NCBI RefSeq assembly: GCF_030463565.1
Contig: NC_134676.1
Coordinates: 2,032,001 to 2,096,000 of the forward strand
Direction of reading: 5' to 3'
Length of the DNA: 64,000 bases
Source of the DNA: Pelecanus crispus
Lineage: Eukaryota > Chordata > Aves > Pelecaniformes > Pelecanidae
Below, piece after piece: positions 51,240 to 62,788 of the stretch. A model generated the notes under the pieces. The model saw only the letters and a program-made list of their open reading frames with translations, made no database searches and was not told the origin of the DNA. The position numbers and the translations under genes were made by a program. Position 1 is the stretch's first letter. Each line of letters opens with the position of its first letter.

Positions 51240-52110
51240 GAATGCAAAAAATGAAAGGTCCTAGTTTATGGAGAGACAGCAAGAAATCATACTCAGTGGA
51301 GAATATTGGAGTAGAAGGCAGCTACCAGTGGAGTTCCTCAAGATCCAGATCTAGGAGCAATTCTTAATATTTTGATACATACAATATGTGTGTGATTATG
51401 AAATCTATTACTAGGAAAAGCTTGGAAATACAGCTGGAGCTGGAGTAACACGAAGAGAACTGCATGGACCTTTCTGCCTATCTGACCTTTCTGCCTATCT
51501 GCTGCTCAGCCAAACTTTTGGACTTTCACAGCAAGGAGGTTAGACCAGGTATCGCATCCCCTCAGCTGAGTTTCACATCACTTCAGCTGTTTAAAAGTGA
51601 GGGACGAGTCTCTGCTGGTTCTTTAATCTCTCTCGGTAATCTGTGGAAAGAAGCACCTTCCAAAGTCGGCAGAGAGGTTGGGTGAATTGTCTTTCAGAAG
51701 ATCCGCTCTCTCTCGCCCCTTTGGCTGCACAGTGAGCTTATGTGACTGGCACAGAGCAGACACCTATTCATCAGAAGTCTAAAATTAGCTAGGAATGAGT
51801 CATGGAGGTTTTGCCATAAATTCTGCTGGGTCTAACAGAGGAAACCAGGGAAAAGAAAAGTCTGGATGCTTCTGATTTCAAGCCTACAAGTGGGTATGTG
51901 CCTCAGAGAATTCAACGACGACCTTCAGATGTATGAGGGAAGCAATCTTTGGCAGAAGCAAGGTAAGTAGCAATACCGTTTTACAAAGCATTGGGAAGAT
52001 CCTATCTGGAACACTCTGCGGAAGTCTGAGGACTTGCACACAGGAAAAAATGAACTGTACAAAGTGTTGGCAGGGGTTTACTATCTGCCAGTGACACAGA
52101 GGAAGAGTTT
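51240..52110 (+). mobile_element. Old, heavily degraded CR1-like LINE
   Basis: A plus-strand reading around 51310-51390 gives SGVPQDPDLGAILNILIHT, a decayed form of the reverse-transcriptase block [20 protein letters not shown]. About 600 bases further on, at 51985-52060, CATTGGGAAGATCCTATCTG followed by GAACACTCTGCGGAAGTCTG resembles the CR1 [11 protein letters not shown] segment. The two lie in the right order and orientation. Frames are broken and no 3' end is recognised. It is far older than the other CR1 copies here. Confidence 0.5.
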
Positions 52111-55100
52111 ATGTGATAATCTACATAGGGAACAGAAAATGTGATGGTAATGCAAAACTCCAAGGCATTGAGAGTCTTTCCATTAACGCCAGTGAGATGT
52201 GGATCAAGCTCGCAATGCCAGCATGTTCTTCACAGAGATCACTAACAGCTGGGCTTAGGAAGGACATATCTAGGCTAAAACATCAGATAGTGACCACAGT
52301 TAGAGAAAGGACATCTAGCATTTTTAAAAATGTTTACCTTCCTAGTATTCTGCTCTCGGTAAACACGTACGACCATCATCAAATACAATGTGTGACAGCA
52401 GACAGGACGCCGGAGAAACTCTGAAAAGAGGATTTTGCTGTAAGATGCATTATGCTGTATATGGGCTACCAGTTCCAGTTTTTAACCTGCAGCTGTTTTA
52501 GGCTACTGATTCCAAAGCTGGACAAAATGCTCTGTTCAATATTTGATTAATCTAAAGCTGATTTGTTTGTTGTTGGGTTAGGATTTTCAACAAAGTAAAA
52601 AAATATTTTGCATCAGGCAAGGTATTTGCAGGCACGTCTCATAAAACAAATTTGGAAACTTAAATAGAAAATTTCCAAACTAGGGATACAGATATACTCT
52701 TATATTCAATAGCCCAACAGATAGGGCATGCATCAAAGATGTGAAGTTGAAGATCTGCAGCTGAAGATCACCCGGTCTGAGGAGGCAGCCGAAAAATGAT
52801 CTGTCTACTGGGGTGGAAAGAAACCTTTGTTTTCCTAAGAACTGAGAGGATTCTTGGAAGAGGAAGAGTACCAAGATGAATCCTCCATAATGAGACTATA
52901 AAAGTCAAAAATAAGCCGCAGAAATCAGAAGGTAATGTCAGACTTGTAACTAAACGAGGATAATCTTTTCTGGCCCTGCATGGCACACCTTTTCCACAAT
53001 TTTTTCTATTCAACAGGACAAACCACAAACACTGTCCATGTCATTAACTAGAGCTGCTTCTAGTAATGCAGATCTGCAGGCACGGAGGAATCTGCAAGGA
53101 TGCTCCCACAGAGATATGCCATAGCTCGCAAAACTGAAAGCGATCAATCTGGAAAATAGAAATTATTGAAGAATTTCCTCTGTCCCAGATGCTTCTGACA
53201 GTAAGGAGATTGGCAGCCTGAACTTCAAGGGTGAGGAAGGAGGGCTGCACAGCAATGCAAAGCCAGATGTTTTCCCTACTAAATAATCAAAGCTGGTGGG
53301 GTGTACTGCTTCTCTTGCAGTACGAAGAGGTAATTTTCTCCTAAAAGTACAACAGAAAATCATAAAAGGATCAAACGCCACTTACAGGTTATTTGATATT
53401 TCCACCAGTAAAAACAGTGTCAGTTTAAATGACTTAAAAGTTGTAACAAAAAGATGAGAATAACATGTAGAAGTGAGCTTCCTTGCAGCTCCACGGCAGG
53501 ATGTTCCTGTTTAAGTAAGACGGTGCCTCTCAGGGGAACAGAATATGTAACTATATGAAAAACATTAGTTGAAGACTCGGCTGTTGTACAGTACAGGTGG
53601 GAAAAAATATTTTTCATCGAGGAATTGAGTTTCTAAAAATGATTTTTGAGGTGATAATCAACAGAGGCTTGGCTCATTCAGCAAGGGAAATTGTTCCAGA
53701 AAGAGGCAAAGTTTGATTTAGAAATATTTGATAGTAGGAGAAATAAAGTGAAAAGAGAAATAAAACACAAAAGAGGTCATTTAATCACTCTCCAGAATGC
53801 CGTACCAAGCAAGTACTGGGACTGCCTAATGGGAGGCTTTTGAAATAGCACTGATGAACTTCACACATTTTTACACGCTACGGCTTCAAAATAGGTGTAG
53901 AAACAGTGAGTTTGGAAAGCACACTTCAAGATAAAAACAACACAGCCTGCTCAAATATGTGGAAACATGAGAGAGATTTGGTCTCTGTCTTCTCAGCTGC
54001 TCTTCATGTTTTTAATGTATTTGCTGGAAATACTGTGTGGGATAAATAAGTCTTAGGGCAAACGCACCTCGTTGGCCACAACTGCTCAGTGATAACACTC
54101 CCAGTCCCAAATTAATACAAAGAAATTGTGCATGCAGTGGAAAAAGTTTTCTTTCCCTGCTTATGAAATGCAGGAAGATAGAATGGCCCATCATTAATTT
54201 TTTCTATGGATTTACCGTATAATTACCCAGATAAACATTTTTAAAATGATTTGACTGCTGCTTTGTATCGAAATGGATCATTTATATCAAAGGGGAATCA
54301 GGTCATGTATCCAGACAAGCACCTATCCACCACCAATCCACGCTTCACTTTACACCTTCTAGTAGTCCCGTGGATTTTAATGAGACTACTCAGGTGTCTC
54401 AAGTTATCTGCATGCTAATTAAACTTTCCTGGACCGGGGCCAGATTTCTCTAATAGACAGGACTGACCCTTTTGTGACACTTCTCTGTCAATATAGCTCC
54501 CAGATGAACGGAGAAAGCTTGTTTTCATAAAAAGAAACGTGGGGGGAAAAAAAAAACCAACCCACATTTCAAAATTGAAGGGGGCAGGGGGGGCAGGTAG
54601 AGGCTTATGAAATAAAAGAATAATTTTGCTTTGAATCTGGGGGTTACTAGTGCAAAACGCTAGGATTTCAGAATAGAAGGTTCAAGAATGAATCATTTCC
54701 ATATTTTCAGTGAATTTATAGACCTTGCTTACTGTAGGCTATGATCAAGAGAAGTCCATAATCTCATTTACACTCATCATTAAAATAAGAAAAAAAACCC
54801 CTATGACAGAAAGATTTTTATACCCTATTAACAAAAGAGTTCTCAGCTGCCTTTAAATTCAATGACTGAATTCAAATTAGAAGCAATAGGTTTTCATTTG
54901 TGTTTTATATTAGCACTGGGATTTTTTTTATTGTGAATGGTAAACTTCCCCCCCCCAAATTACCTACAATTTTGTTGTATAGCTAATTAATTAGAGATAA
55001 TTGATTGTACAGAATAAATGCACTCACACATTACCTCCCCACTTTGCATGAGAGGGGATTAAACACGCTAAAAAATGGATAGCAATTAAACGCATAAATC

Positions 55101-57749
55101 TAGCACCAGAGGGTTTTAAGTTCATGTCTCCAAAATTTGCCTAATTTGCAGCTAAAAGTTTTATTCTTGGACTTTCCATCTCTAAACACTCCACCTGAGA
55201 TCCGATATTCAAGGCACTTGTGTAACAGTGACTTTACCAATGCTCCTGTGAGGAGCAGTCTATTTTCAGCACGACTGAAAATTCTTTCTATATTCTTTCT
55301 ATATTCACTCTTCTAAGGATGACTGTAATTTCAGCATCTACTGAGGCCCCAAACCCTTGCTATTTGAGATTATTATGGCCCAGGATTCACCGCTTAATAC
55401 CAATATACACTTTTTTTGATTTCAGCCCTTATTTATTTGATTGTTAGCTCGTGGTTTTAACACTGGCATTGCAAACCTTCACTCTAATCTTGTTTCTCTG
55501 GTTCGTTTCTTACAATAGCTATAGTAAAAAAAAAAAAAAAAAAAGGCAGCACAAAAAAAGGTCTCAGAGAGCTCATTTTCTTATCAGGCTTTCACACCCC
55601 ATTTGGTAATGAAAACAGTGTGTGGGTCAGCCTGGGTACGGGGAAGGATTTGTACTAACGTCCAGGCAATATCCAGCTGCTGCTTTTTACACGGGGATGT
55701 TTACTGCCAGATTTCTTCACCTCACTCTTTGCTTTTACACCCCGAGACAGCCAACATTGAAATTACACGATTTTTTCCCCAAAGCGGCAAAGCAATACAT
55801 CTCGAGCAGTTCATCTGCTGTGCAGCCCTTGCCCTGCACTCCCAGCCCGCAGCCAGGCTGGGGCATAGCCTGCAGCTTAGGAGGAAGGAAAATCAGGCTC
55901 CGTTTTGCTGTACGACAAAGTGGGTTTTAGCTGCGGGGTATCACTGAGCGATTCCAGGAAGACCGAGAAGACAACAACTTGGATTTCCAACTACACTTTT
56001 TTGGTGGAGTAGCAATAGAAAAAAATGCGGCTTTTTTTACGGTCTCACAAAAGATACGGGAGCATGAAAAGGCTGAAGTTTTAGAACGGTGACACAATAC
56101 GAAAACCACCACTTCACAGGCGGTATTTTCTACCACCTCACACTTGCTTCTGCAGAAGAAAAATGACCTCCTAATTCAGGTTCATTTAAAGTGCAGCTGA
56201 TCATCAAGACCTAAAAGGAATTTTCATTTGTGAGGGGAAAAAAAAAAATATCTCTCCTGTCCATTTGTGGAATTTATGTCAGATCTATAATGCAATAAGC
56301 TCAACACTCCATCAAGCATTTTCTATTTAACCTGAAAGGGGACTAAGTCAAATCACTTATATGCCTCTGTATGATTTGCAAAGAGGAGCAAGTGCAGCCA
56401 CAGTGGGGATTGGAAATACCATGGAGTGATTCTCACGCCTTCAGAATAAGTATTAGGAACCTCAAGTGCTTCATCACAAAGCAGTGATGAAAAGGTGAGA
56501 TCTCCTATAAAATATCAACAGCAAGGGCTTAATGTGAAGAGTTCAGATTTACTGGGCTCAAGCGAAAAAAAAAGAAGAAAAATGGCAGATTTTAGCTCTG
56601 GATTAGGCTGATGTCATGACCCAAAACCAGGAGCACAGCCTTTTAAATATTTATTCATATCCTCATGGCAAAATCCCCCACAACTGAATAATGATGTCTG
56701 TATGTCTTTTTTATGAACCGTATGATAGAGTTTAACAGCTAATTATAATGCCACTACAGAGATCTACTGAATAGATAAAATATTGGAGGAGATACCTCCT
56801 TTTAGCAGCAGGTCAATCAAAGCCAAGGAAAAGCCCTGTGCTCATCTATTCCCTGGGCAGGATCCAAAAATTAACTTCGATATGAAGATTGTATGAGGGC
56901 AAGCGTTAGACATCAGCTCCGGGACCATAATCTCAATACACAGATACATCTGGAGCTTCAGCACGTGGTTGGCTATGGGGCAGGCGGTGGGGCTGGCTGA
57001 AGACCGGAGGACACCACTGCCTGCCATTCCCATACAAGCTACTCTATAAAAGGAGATATAAAAGGCATAGAGGTAGGCGGTGGAGAGTCTGCAAACCAGC
57101 AATGAAGGCACTTTAAAGGAAAGGTCCACTGAGCTTCAGGTTCCTGCTTTTTAAAGTCTTTGCAGGCAACCTCTGGATCAATCTCTGCAGCTCTCTGTTG
57201 CTTTCTCCCCTTCTGAATTCTGCAGGATTGTTCCATTAGTTACGTATTGTCTGAAGGGATAAGACACCTGACTGACGTGTATTTAAAACACAGGGCAGCA
57301 AAGCAAAGAGTAGTTTAATTGGTTTAAGTGATGATGAGTCCATTACTTATTGCTCTATTACTTTATTACGGAGGGCATGGAAAAATGTCTTGAGTTCAAG
57401 AAAAATGTAATAAAAAATTAATTAATCCTATCTATCTGGTTAAGGAAAGTAACAGTTATTCCAACATGGGAATTTGCTAAGAGCTTTTTAAACCTGAGAT
57501 GTCCGTAAGTGGGGTATAATTAGCAGACGTGGTCCATAAGGGAATTTGATCTCTGGCCTGCAGAGCGCGGCTGCTTTTGCTCTGCCAGTGGGGACTAGGG
57601 AGGAGCGACTGTGCAGGGACGTGTCAGTCACCTTTTCTAGGAGGTTTGTTCAAGTAGAGAAAGACATCACAAGCTTTGTAAAGTCACCAATCTCTTCAAA
57701 ATTTCCCTTTCACGGGTATCTAACTATGGCTGAGATATCAGCCATGTAT

Positions 57750-58712
57750 GTTCAGCCGGGAGAGGAGAAGGCTCCGCGGAGACCTTACAGCAGCCTTCCG
57801 GTACCTGAAGCGGGGTCTACAAGAAAGCTGGAGAGGGACTTTTTACAAGGGCATGTAGTGATAGGACAAGGGGTAGTGGCTTTAAACCAAAAGAGGGGAG
57901 ATTTAGACTAGATATAAGGAAGAATATAAGGAAGAAATAGGGAGGTGTTTCTGCCCCTCTACTCTGCTCTGGTGAGACCTCATCTGGAGCACTGCATCCA
58001 GCTCTGGGGCCCTCAGCACAAGAGGACATGGACCTGTTGGGGTGGGTCCAGAGGAGGCCACCAAAATGATCCAAGGGCTGGAGCCCCTCTCCTATGAGGC
58101 CAGGCTGAGAGAGTTGGGGTTGTTCAGCCTGGAGAGGAGAAGGCTGCGAGGAGACCTTATTGCAGCCTTCCAATACCTAAAGGGGGCCTACAGGAAAGAT
58201 GGGGAGAGTCTTTTTAACAAGGCCTGTTGTGACAGGACAAGGAATAACGGATTTAAACTAAAGAAGAATAGATTTAGACTAGACATTAGAAAGAAGTTTT
58301 TTACACTGAGGGTGGTCAAGCACTGGCACAGGTTGCCCAGAGAGGTGGTAGAGGCCCCATCCCTGGCAACATTCAAGGTCAGGTTGGACGGGGCTCTGAG
58401 CACCCTGATCTAGTTGAAGCTGTCCCTGCTCACTGCAGGGGGTTGGGCTGGGTGACCTCTAAAGGTCCCTTCCAACCCAAAGCATTCTATGATTCTAGGA
58501 AATTCTTCACTGTCAGGGTGGTGAGGGACTGGCACAGGTTGCCCAGAGAAGTTGTGGATGCCCCAACCCCTGGAAGCGTTCAATGCCAGGTTGGCCGGGG
58601 CTTTGAGCGACCTGGTCTAGTGGAAGGTGTCCCTGCCCATGGCAGGGGCGTTGGAACTAGATGGTCTTTAAGGTCCCTTCCAACCCAAACCATTCCGTGA
58701 TTCTATGATCAT
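57750..58712 (+). mobile_element. Outer CR1 LINE, interrupted by another CR1
   Basis: Left part 57750-57938 runs from FSREREKAPRRPYSSLPVPE-like decayed ORF2 tail sequence to the ATATAAGGAAGAAAT segment. Right part 58498-58712 resumes with GGAAATTCTTCACTGTCAGG and continues through GTGAGGGACTGGCACAGGTT and GGTCCCTTCCAACCCAAACC to the terminal GTGATTCTATGAT. GAAAT at 57934-57938 recurs at 58499-58503. A small tandem duplication of ATATAAGGAAGAA sits at the left junction. Confidence 0.85.
57939..58497 (+). mobile_element. Inner CR1 LINE, 5'-truncated, inserted in CR1
   Basis: Plus-strand CR1 starts near GTTTCTGCCCCTCTACTCTG, with [23 protein letters not shown] sequence broken by a frameshift. 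It continues [40 protein letters not shown] and [20 protein letters not shown]. The UTR has CACTGCAGGGGGTTGGGCTG and ends CAAAGCATTCTATGATTCTA at 58497. It belongs to the same 3' UTR type as the CR1 at 28759 and the SINE tail at 47078. Confidence 0.94.
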
Positions 58713-60264
58713 GCTCACGGGTAGTACTAAATACCCAGAATTGCTGGTGAAATGAAGCGCTCTTTCTCGACATCTCTTTTTCAATGCTTTCTCTCTCCAC
58801 TCCCATTTTAAGTGAAAAGAAGAGAGATCTGGGTTCCAGAGGAGTGGGATTCTGAAGTGGGTACGGAAAAAGCAACCTAGTTTCAAGGGATCATGTGCAG
58901 GACTAGGATCAGTTTTGCACACTCAACTGCCCAGAGGCACAAATAGAAGTTAGCATTTACAAAGGAAACATTTCTACAAGAAATTGGTAAAGGAATCAAC
59001 ATCAGTCTGGCTAATGACTCTGAGGACAAGTACATTGAGAAAAGCAAGAGAAACAATACACAGAGAGAAATAAATAGCCCCCAACACCACAAAATAGCCC
59101 AAGGCAGATCAGAAATGAAATTACACACAATTCTAAAAAGTAAAAATGTGGTTGCAGTATAACAGCGAATACAATAGTTTGAATGCTGTATATAACCCAT
59201 CAAGATGTTTTTGTCTTTGTGACATAGTCCAGAAAAACAGATTTTTTTCATTGCTTTAGTGTTTGCTTTATTTATTTGCATTGCTTTACGGCAGATTATT
59301 GCCATAAACTTTCAGTTCTTAATTTTGCCTAATAACAAAGCTCTGCACTTTGTTTGCAGGAATCGTTGCATCTGCTTATGTGAGATTACTTACTCAAAAA
59401 AAGGTAATTTGATTTTTCAGGATGGCGGGATTCTTTATGAAGATAAGTAGCATGCCCCAACTTCCTCTCTCTTTACCGTGCCTCCCAATTATAACGGTTA
59501 AAATGTAAACTCTGATTGACTTAGAGGATAAATAGTCCTTTTGCGGTAACCAGGCATACTCACTAGAGTAAGACACGTAGAATTGGCTCCTCATAAAGCA
59601 AAACGCAATACTACATAAAGATGAATGGACTCTCATATATAAAAAAAAATTTAGCAGCACTATTTGGCAAAAGCAGTTCTCCAACAAATAGGGATTTATC
59701 TACTTCTGTCTGCTGTCAGAAACTGGATTACTTGCTGATAGATAGCAGGTGCTTCCAGTAAAAATGCAGAGCTGTTTTTGGTAGCTCGCTTGTTGCAAAC
59801 ATCGACCTAACATATGCTGTATGACAAGAAAGCTATGCTCAGAAAGCAGCATTAGAACAGAAAAGAGTAAAGCTGAAATCTCAAAGGTTGTCTGAGCCAA
59901 ACTGGAGACTGTCCAAGCTAAAGGAGTAGGGCAAAAAAATGAGATACCACCCTGAACCTCCCCCCCCCCCCTTTTTTTTTTCCTTAATAGCCTAGTAGTT
60001 AGGGTCACCAAGGCAAATATTGTTACTCAAATTATCCCAGTTCACGTGAAGAACAGTTCTAGCACTGGGCCGACTTTACGAACAAAGCAGATACCGTACA
60101 TATCATACAAATGTTCTCATCTGATCCAACGGTGACGTTCTAACACAGCTCTCTAGAAATGGTGCTGCTCTGGGAACAAACCCAGGAACGAGCTGGAGAG
60201 GCACCGCCCCCTCTTGCTCTGCCATGCCCCCCACCCATGAACGAATGCTTCGCTACAACCATAC

Positions 60265-60835
60265 TGTCCTGGTTTCGGCTGGGATAGAGTTAATTTTCTT
60301 CCTAGCAGCAGGCATAGTGCTGTGTTTTGGATTTAGGATGAGAAGAATGTTGATAACACGCTGATGTTTTTAGTTGTTGCTGAGTACTGCTTATGCCAGT
60401 CAAGGACTTTTCAGCTTCCCAGGCTCTGCCAGGCGCACAAGAAACTGGGAGGGGGCACAGCCAGAAGAGTTGATCCAAACTGCCCCAAGGGCTATTCCAT
60501 ACCATATGATGTCATGCTCAATATATAAACTTGGGGGGGGGTGGCCAGGCAGCAGCGATCGCTGCTCGGGAACTCTCTGAGTATCGGTCGGCGGGTGGTG
60601 AGCAATTGCATTGGGCATCACTTGCTTCGTATATCATTATTATTATTATCATTATTATACTGTTACTATTAGCATTACTATTTTATTTTATTTCAATTAT
60701 TAAACTGTTCTTATCGCACCCCAGGAGTGTTTCTCACTCTTACTCCTCCAATTCTCTCCCCCATCCCATCGGGGTAGGGGGAGTGAGCGAGCGGCTGCGT
60801 GGTGCTTAGTTGCTGGCTTGGGCTAAACCACGACA
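60265..60835 (+). mobile_element. Solo LTR of an ERVL-like endogenous retrovirus, 5-bp TSD
   Basis: 571 bp, same family as the LTR at 48680 but in the opposite orientation, antisense to DCC. Termini are TGTCCTGGTTTCGGCTGGGA and GGCTAAACCACGACA, flanked by the perfect direct repeat CATAC (60260-60264 and 60836-60840). It contains a TATCATTATTATTATTATC-type microsatellite near 60632-60658 and the shared CAGCAGCGATCGCTGCTCGG segment. No internal retroviral sequence remains. Confidence 0.95.
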
Positions 60836-61408
60836 CATACGCAGCCATTTAATCTAACCCTGAACCCAGCCCACAGCTTCAGTCAACAGCAGCACTATTC
60901 TACAGCCCTTTTTTTTTTTTTAAATAATAATTTTCTTTCTGTTCCTTGCACGCTTGCTATTTAATTTTTAAGTAGGTTGCACACTGGAGTGGATTGCAGT
61001 TGTTCTTTTCCAGCATACATAAATAGTCCTTTCATTATCGAAAAGGCAAGCCTTGAAACAAGAGTCAAGCATCTGGCACTGGTTCAAGTTACTGTAGCAT
61101 AACAGGAGACTGGAAACAAGACCAAGTGATTAATTTGGCATCGCATTTAATTCATTTTTATCACTTACTTGTTAACTCTGATTTTAAGCTATCGCCTTGT
61201 CCTGAATTTTTATTCCAGATTGTCAGACTGGAATACTAGATTATTATCACAAAATTGTATAGATCTGCTTCCCATTCTGCCAGCGCTTACAGATATTTCT
61301 TCAAGGTATGGGACAGCCTTGTGCCATCTGTTTTTTCCTGAATTGGAAGCCAGTGGTACTGGATGGAAAGATGAGTGGTACCGGAGACTGTCCCCCCATC
61401 ACTCTTAC

Positions 61409-61621
61409 CTGTTTGAGACAGAAGTGGTGTGTAAGGGACTTTCGGTTCTATTGCACTCATGGGCGGAGGTAGCAAGGGGTTGGCAAAGCTGCGGAGAGGG
61501 TGCGTAGGGCGGACGCAGGCGGTGGGGATGGTTCTGCTCGGGGCGTCCTCGTTGTTGGAGTGCTCAGGCTGCGTCTGCGGCAGCAAGGACGGCTGCTGTG
61601 GTGCTGGTGCTTCGTTTACAG
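61409..61621 (-). CDS. DCC: DCC netrin-1 receptor, third-from-last coding exon
   Basis: 213 bp: two bases finishing a split codon (xCT), 70 codons, then one base of the next glycine codon. The peptide begins [20 protein letters not shown] and contains [20 protein letters not shown] and [20 protein letters not shown] before LLSQT. Sixteen of 70 residues are proline. It is the proline-rich P2-containing part of the DCC cytoplasmic tail, which binds SH3 adaptors such as Nck in mammals. Acceptor is CTCTTCTCTTGCAG|CTG and donor ACAG|GTAAGAG. Entry phase 1 and exit phase 1 are consistent with the exon at 45231-45373. Upstream exons, with the immunoglobulin and fibronectin domains, lie beyond the window. 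Confidence 0.97.
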
Positions 61622-62200
61622 CTGCAAGAGAAGAGTCAAACAAACAAAAAAGGAGAAAACGAACTATTACTGATGTACTTTTACGTCCCATTTCCTACTT
61701 TTATGGTCATTTTCAGCAGAAGGGACAGCATTAGCCTCCACCCTCCAAGAAGGTGCAGGAAATATGTAAACAGCTCCATCAAAAGTTATTTGCAGACAAA
61801 TTGAAAACCAGATGTTCCTCAGAGCGGCTGTGTGCCATTTGAAGCTCAATACATCTTCCTTTAAACAAAAAACAAGCATGATATTTTTATCTCCTCCTCT
61901 CTATTTCCTTTTAAATATTAAAAATCAATAAACACATAAATACATCATGTGGAGATTGAAACAAGCTACAACTATGGAAACTCATTTTATTCAGCATGAC
62001 GGTACTGTTCTAGTCATAGCGGAGAAAAGCTAGAGACAAAGAAAGGACTTAATTAATTTCCACATAACCAATCACCAATATTGTTTTTCCTTGAGACAGC
62101 TGTAACATTTAGTGTGCCAAAGCAGCAAGTTCCTGTTTTATTAGCCTATATTCAAAGTCAATTCTTCAGAGATGTAAATGTACCGTGTCAACCTCTAATA

Positions 62201-62309
62201 TAGAATCATAGAATCGTTTAGGTTGGAAAAGCCCTTTAAGATCATCCAGTCCAACCATTAACCTACGCTACCAAGTCCACACTAAACCAATCAGGGGTAG
62301 ACTAGACTA
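62201..62309 (-). mobile_element. CR1 LINE, 3' UTR only
   Basis: 109 bp of the common 3' UTR type, 5'-truncated. It is bounded by the terminal ATTCTATGATTCTA-type repeat at 62201 and shares TTGGACTGGATGATCTTAAA and TAGTCTAGTCTACCCCTGAT with the copies at 18003 and 25535, read on the minus strand. Confidence 0.94.
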
Positions 62310-62538
62310 TATAAAAGACAGCTTCCCTATATTCCACAGTGTTTCTTCAAAGAAGCTTTCAGTACCAACCTCTGTCGTGGACTTTCCCTGCCAGAAAACA
62401 GAAGCAAACGCAGTATTAAGAGAAATAAAGGTTGAGACGAAGAGAAAAGCCCTTTATTTCTACAGCCCTCTAGAAACCCATGTTGTACCCAAACTATAAA
62501 TTACAATATGTAATTGGTAACATTGTAATATGGTGAAT

Positions 62539-62788
62539 GGAGCTAAATCCAGTTGGCAGCCGGTCACAAGGGGTGTTCCCCAGGGCTCAGTACTGGGGCC
62601 AGTTCTGTTCAATATCTTTATCAATGATCTGCACGAGGGGATTGAGTGCACCCTCAGTAAGTTTGCAGACAACACCAAGTTGGGCGGGAGTGTTGATCTG
62701 CTTGAGGGTAGGATGGCCCTGCAGAGGGACCTGGACAGGCTGGATCGATGGGCTGAGGCCAATTGCATGAGGTTCAACAAGGCCAAGA
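62539..62788 (+). mobile_element. Internal CR1 reverse-transcriptase fragment
   Basis: 250 bp of plus-strand CR1 ORF2 truncated at both ends. It includes [20 protein letters not shown] and [20 protein letters not shown]. The catalytic box reads FADN instead of FADD, so one of the two adjacent metal-binding aspartates is changed. It continues [20 protein letters not shown] and [13 protein letters not shown], then stops without a CR1 3' end. The 3' part was lost by deletion, which is unusual since CR1 copies normally keep the 3' end. Confidence 0.93.

Larger units (their letters stand above)
45374..61408 (-). other. DCC: DCC intron, 16 kb, repeat-rich
   Basis: Runs from donor ACAG|GTAAGAG at 61409 to the acceptor next to 45373. 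It carries the minisatellite, a tRNA-Ile/CR1 SINE, a MIR scrap, two solo LTRs in opposite orientation, an old CR1 and a nested CR1 pair, listed separately. The remaining stretches (about 46034-47077, 49228-51239, 52111-57749, 58713-60264 and 60836-61408) show no gene or repeat that I can support. Small local duplications occur, for example 15 bp twice at 51118-51147 and 18 bp twice at about 51466-51501. Confidence 0.9.
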
